A DNA stretch of 13,535 nt from Deltaproteobacteria bacterium (GTDB lineage Bacteria; Desulfobacterota; Desulfovibrionia; Desulfovibrionales; Desulfovibrionaceae). The first letter of the stretch is position 1, and each line of letters begins with the position of its first letter. Made by a program: the position numbers and the translations under genes. Shown one piece after another: positions 11,077-13,535 of this stretch. Below the pieces are notes generated by a model that saw only the letters and a list, made by a program, of their open reading frames with translations, was not told the DNA's origin and did no database searches. The stretch is from NCBI GenBank assembly GCA_031280335.1, contig JAITGZ010000164.1:1-13535 (forward strand), in the 5' to 3' direction.

Positions 11077-12660
11077 ATGACGCAAAAATTCCACGATGAA
11101 AACAACCTTGTCCCCTACGATGTGAGCCCGGCTTCGTTGGAGGCGATTTATGCCGTTGAGGAGCAATATCTTTCCGAACCAGAAAACCCGTTGCCCCGTG
11201 TAACGTTGGAAGACTTGTCCCCGGCCCTGCAAGAAGCGGCGGCCAGGGCCGGGTGGCGACAGCTTATGCCGGTACAGTCTCTGGCCCTGCCTTATTTGCT
11301 GCAAGGCGAGGACATCATGGTTCAATCCCGCACCGGTAGCGGCAAAACCGGGGCTTTTCTGTTGCCGGCCTTGACCGTTCTTGACCCGCGTCAAAACAGA
11401 TGCCAGGCCATGGTACTCACCCCCACGCGCGAGTTGGCCTTGCAGGTGGCCGCTGAGGCCGGCCTCATTTTTCAGGGCACAGGGCTGTGTGTGGCCGTCC
11501 TTTACGGCGGCGTGGGCTACGCAAAGCAAAACGAGGAACTGCGTCAGGGGGCGCAGTTGGTGGTAGGTACACCCGGCAGGGTGTTGGATCATCTGATCCG
11601 GCGGAATTTCAACCTGGAATGCCTGCGTATGCTGGTGTTGGATGAGGCGGATCGTATGCTTTCTGTGGGTTTTTATCCTGACATGAAAGAGGTGCAACGC
11701 AATCTGCCCGCTCGGCGTGTGCCCGTGCATTTTTTTTCCGCCACCTTTCCCCCCCAGGTGGTGCGTATGGCGGGCGAATTCATGGACAAACCCGCCCTGC
11801 TCAGCCTCAGCCAGGGGCAGGTACACCATATTGAGGACATGGAGCATGTCTTTTACCAGGTAAAACCCATGGATAAAGACAGGGCTCTAATTCGTATCCT
11901 GGAACTGGAAAGTCCCGCAGCGGCCATAATCTTTTGCAACACCAAGGCGGATGTGCATTATGTTGCCGCAGTGCTGCGCGGCTTTGGTTTTAACGCGGAT
12001 GAGCTTTCTGCGGATCTGAACCAAGCCAGGCGCGAAGAGGTGCTGACCACTCTGCGCCAGGGGAAGTTGCGCTTTCTGGTGGCCACGGACGTGGCGGCGC
12101 GCGGCATAGACATACCTGAACTTACTCACGTTATTCTATTTTCGCCGCCGGAAGACCCTGAGTCATACATTCACCGGGCCGGGCGCACCGGACGGGCGGG
12201 CGCGGGCGGCACGGTCATCTCTTTGGTGGACCTGATGGAAAAAATGGAGCTGAAGCGCATAGCCAAGCATTTTAAAATAAATATTACGGAAAGGACCCTT
12301 CCGGACGAAGATGCCTTGAGCCGGGTGACAGGTGAGCGTCTTTCCTCCATGCTGGAAGCCAAACTGCGTGACAAAACCCGGCTGGAGCAGGAGCGTATGC
12401 GCCGTTTCCTGCCTCTGGCCGTGGAACTGGCCGCAGACGAAGAGGCCGTAACGCTGCTTTGTCTGCTTCTGGATGAAGAATACCAAAAAAGTCTGCATGT
12501 GCTTCCTCCCCAACCGGTACATCGCCAGATATTTTCAAAAGGCCAAGGTGAAGGCGGTACGGGAACGGTAAAAAACACCAGAAAACGCCGTCCGCGCCGA
12601 AGGCGCCTGAATGACGCTACGGCAACGCCGGCAAATCTCGGTACAAACCGGGGCGTTTAA
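11077..12660 (+). CDS. DEAD-box ATP-dependent RNA helicase
   Basis: ATP-dependent RNA unwinding or RNP remodelling, in ribosome assembly or mRNA decay (family knowledge). The protein is 527 aa from the ATG at 11077, preceded by AAGAG; a GTG at 10990 lies upstream of the candidate promoter and lacks a ribosome site. All core motifs are present: Q-motif glutamine in PVQSLALP (Q67), SRTGSGKT (84-91), PTRELA (116-121), TPGR (165-168), DEAD (189-192), SAT (221-223), ATDVAARGID and HRAGRTGR (366-373). After the helicase core come a partly charged helical segment, an unassigned region of about 90 residues (MRRFLPLAVELAADEEAVTL) and a very basic tail (TRKRRPRRRRLND), probably for RNA binding. An N-terminal segment of about 40 residues precedes the Q-motif region. 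It is followed after 29 bp by a co-directional gene of unknown function. Confidence 0.95.
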   Translation: MTQKFHDENNLVPYDVSPASLEAIYAVEEQYLSEPENPLPRVTLEDLSPALQEAAARAGWRQLMPVQSLALPYLLQGEDIMVQSRTGSGKTGAFLLPALTVLDPRQNRCQAMVLTPTRELALQVAAEAGLIFQGTGLCVAVLYGGVGYAKQNEELRQGAQLVVGTPGRVLDHLIRRNFNLECLRMLVLDEADRMLSVGFYPDMKEVQRNLPARRVPVHFFSATFPPQVVRMAGEFMDKPALLSLSQGQVHHIEDMEHVFYQVKPMDKDRALIRILELESPAAAIIFCNTKADVHYVAAVLRGFGFNADELSADLNQARREEVLTTLRQGKLRFLVATDVAARGIDIPELTHVILFSPPEDPESYIHRAGRTGRAGAGGTVISLVDLMEKMELKRIAKHFKINITERTLPDEDALSRVTGERLSSMLEAKLRDKTRLEQERMRRFLPLAVELAADEEAVTLLCLLLDEEYQKSLHVLPPQPVHRQIFSKGQGEGGTGTVKNTRKRRPRRRRLNDATATPANLGTNRGV

Positions 12661-12689
12661 CTGGCACGTTAGGAAGGAGCTTTTTAAAC

Positions 12690-13241
12690 ATGACACAAAA
12701 CCCCAGAGGGGGGGAGACGCCGGCCCTGGCCGGCAGCGTTCCGGAAGGGCCGGGACCTTTGAGCCGGGCTGCGAATATGCCGCCCAGCCCGGACATTCTA
12801 TATACTGAAGAAGATGTTTTCCGGCACTTTGCGGAGGTAATGGCCTCCATTGACTTGCGGCAGGAAATAGTCGAGCTGGGACATGGTTTGAACGGTTTTT
12901 TCAAAAGAAGGCGCACACTCAAAGAACTCAACGCCTTGTGTACGGCGCTATGGAAACTGGCCCTGGAGCAATCTTTTCCCCATGAATCTGAAGTTTTTTT
13001 TGCACACTATTTGGAGCGGCACCCCAGCCTGGGTAAAGGAAAAAAACGGAACAAAAATATCCTGATGATCGAAAATTACTGTGGGCTTGCCGCCGCGAAA
13101 AAGACCGGCGACTTCACGCCCCTTGCCCAGTATATGGTCAATACATTGAAATGCGGGACAAAAGATGAAAAAGTTCTTTTGCTCAAGCTTTCTCTGACCA
13201 TACGCAAATTCTACCAAATTATATTTAATTATCTGATTTAA
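12690..13241 (+). CDS. Hypothetical protein downstream of the DEAD-box helicase
   Basis: I do not recognise this 183-aa protein. The ATG at 12690 has AAGGAG about 10 nt upstream, a slightly long but acceptable spacing. Residues 1-35 are Pro/Gly/Ala-rich and probably disordered (RGGETPALAGSVPEGPGPLS). From about 37 on it looks helical and soluble: TEEDVFRHFAEVMASIDLRQ, then a basic patch FKRRRTLKEL (71-80), HPSLGKGKKRNKN (111-123) and a lysine-rich then aromatic C-terminus (IRKFYQIIFNYLI). No membrane segment or catalytic motif is evident. The 29-bp gap after the helicase and the absence of any terminator imply cotranscription, so a role with RNA or the helicase is conceivable but is inference only. 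Confidence 0.8.
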   Translation: MTQNPRGGETPALAGSVPEGPGPLSRAANMPPSPDILYTEEDVFRHFAEVMASIDLRQEIVELGHGLNGFFKRRRTLKELNALCTALWKLALEQSFPHESEVFFAHYLERHPSLGKGKKRNKNILMIENYCGLAAAKKTGDFTPLAQYMVNTLKCGTKDEKVLLLKLSLTIRKFYQIIFNYLI

Positions 13242-13434
13242 TGTAATATTTTGACAGATTGCCACCTTCGCTCAGGGCAGACGCAACCAGAGTAATTTCA
13301 AAGTAAAATTGCTTGGCGGCTGGAGTATTTTAACTTTAAGGATAAGGCGGCACCCGGCAAACATGCCCATTTTATAGCCCCAATAATGTATATCTAAAAG
13401 TTAATATGCTCCAGGGAGTGAAGCGTTGTCGAAC
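13242..13434. other. Intergenic region with degenerate repeat modules
   Basis: Between the hypothetical gene and the tRNA promoter there is no gene. It holds a decayed copy of the 9092-9118 palindrome at 13289-13315, where AGAGTAATTTC and the opposite arm no longer pair fully, and repeat copy C at 13336-13381. No intrinsic terminator for the helicase operon is obvious. Confidence 0.5.
13336..13381. repeat. Dispersed intergenic repeat, copy C (partial)
   Basis: It shares with copy A the run AAGGATAAGGCGGCA (13338-13352), CATGCCCATTT (13362-13372) and ATAGCCC (13374-13380). The CCTTGCC left arm is absent, replaced by unrelated A/T-rich sequence, so this copy is 5'-truncated or diverged. Confidence 0.65.
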
Positions 13435-13463
13435 TTGACAGGGTAAGCCTGACGCCATAAAAA
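13435..13463 (+). promoter_or_regulatory. Sigma-70 promoter of the tRNA-Ser gene
   Basis: A perfect TTGACA -35 box (13435-13440) is followed after 17 bp by TAAAAA (13458-13463, four of six consensus). Transcription would start near 13470, a few bases before the mature tRNA 5' end at 13476, as expected of a strong stable-RNA promoter. Confidence 0.8.
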
Positions 13464-13475
13464 GCAGCACAAACC

Positions 13476-13535
13476 GGAAGGGTGGCCGAGCGGTTTAAGG
13501 CGGCGGTCTTGAAAACCGTTGCGGGCTGATACCCG
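13476..13535 (+). tRNA. tRNA-Ser (anticodon TGA), cut by the window end
   Basis: The 5' 60 bases of a class II tRNA. The acceptor strand GGAAGGG (13476-13482) is followed by the D-arm GCCGAGCGGTTTAAGGC. The anticodon stem GCGGT/ACCGT (13503-13507 with 13515-13519, one G-U pair) closes the loop CTTGAAA, with anticodon TGA at 13510-13512, reading UCA codons. The long variable arm of serine tRNAs begins at 13520 (TTGCGGGCTGATACCCG) and can fold as CGGG/CCCG. The T-arm and 3' acceptor lie beyond the window. The sequence closely follows E. coli tRNA-Ser(UGA) in the D-arm and anticodon loop. Confidence 0.95.

Overview
The window looks like chromosomal core DNA from a GC-rich Gram-negative bacterium. 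Domain versions and gene mix (RNase E/G with an N-terminal tail, Icd with altered cofactor residues, a TrmN6-like methylase, hybrid kinase plus lipoprotein sugar-binding protein, many C-rich intergenic hairpins) are most reminiscent of Desulfovibrio-type sulfate reducers. This assignment is inference from memory of the group, not a database match. No phage, IS element or CRISPR array is visible.

Layout. 116-2320 (-): an RNase E/G endoribonuclease with a long, charged, low-complexity N-terminal extension. 2321-2711: a structured non-coding gap. 2712-8812 (-): five co-directional genes, transcribed right to left, separated by 65, 99, 27 and 9 bp. They are isocitrate dehydrogenase, a membrane hybrid sensor kinase, a galactose-binding-protein-like lipoprotein, a DEDDy 3'-5' exonuclease and a DedA membrane protein. 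8813-9143: a gap built from repeat-like hairpin modules. 9144-9530 (-): an ArsR-type regulator with an AT-rich upstream region. 9980-10879 (-): a TrmN6-like methyltransferase. 11077-13241 (+): a divergent pair of a DEAD-box RNA helicase and an unrecognised protein. 13476-end (+): the first 60 bases of a tRNA-Ser(UGA) with a clear sigma-70 promoter.

How the genes fit together. RNA metabolism recurs (RNase E/G, 3'-5' exonuclease, tRNA methylase, DEAD-box helicase, tRNA-Ser), but in separate transcription units. The most interesting unit is the kinase and lipoprotein pair. A periplasmic sugar-binding-type protein with no ABC permease or ATPase in the window sits directly behind a kinase with a large periplasmic sensor region. 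This resembles the LuxP-LuxQ and ChvE-VirA arrangements, in which the binding protein is a signalling co-receptor rather than a transporter part. Ligand and output are unknown.

The intergenic DNA is also notable. At least three kinds of short palindromic element recur in gaps here: a CCTTGCC/GGCAAGG element ending in ACATGCCC, an A/T-rich 11-bp hairpin, and T-run/A-run hairpins around AGCCGC/GCGGCT. This suggests a dispersed repeat family.
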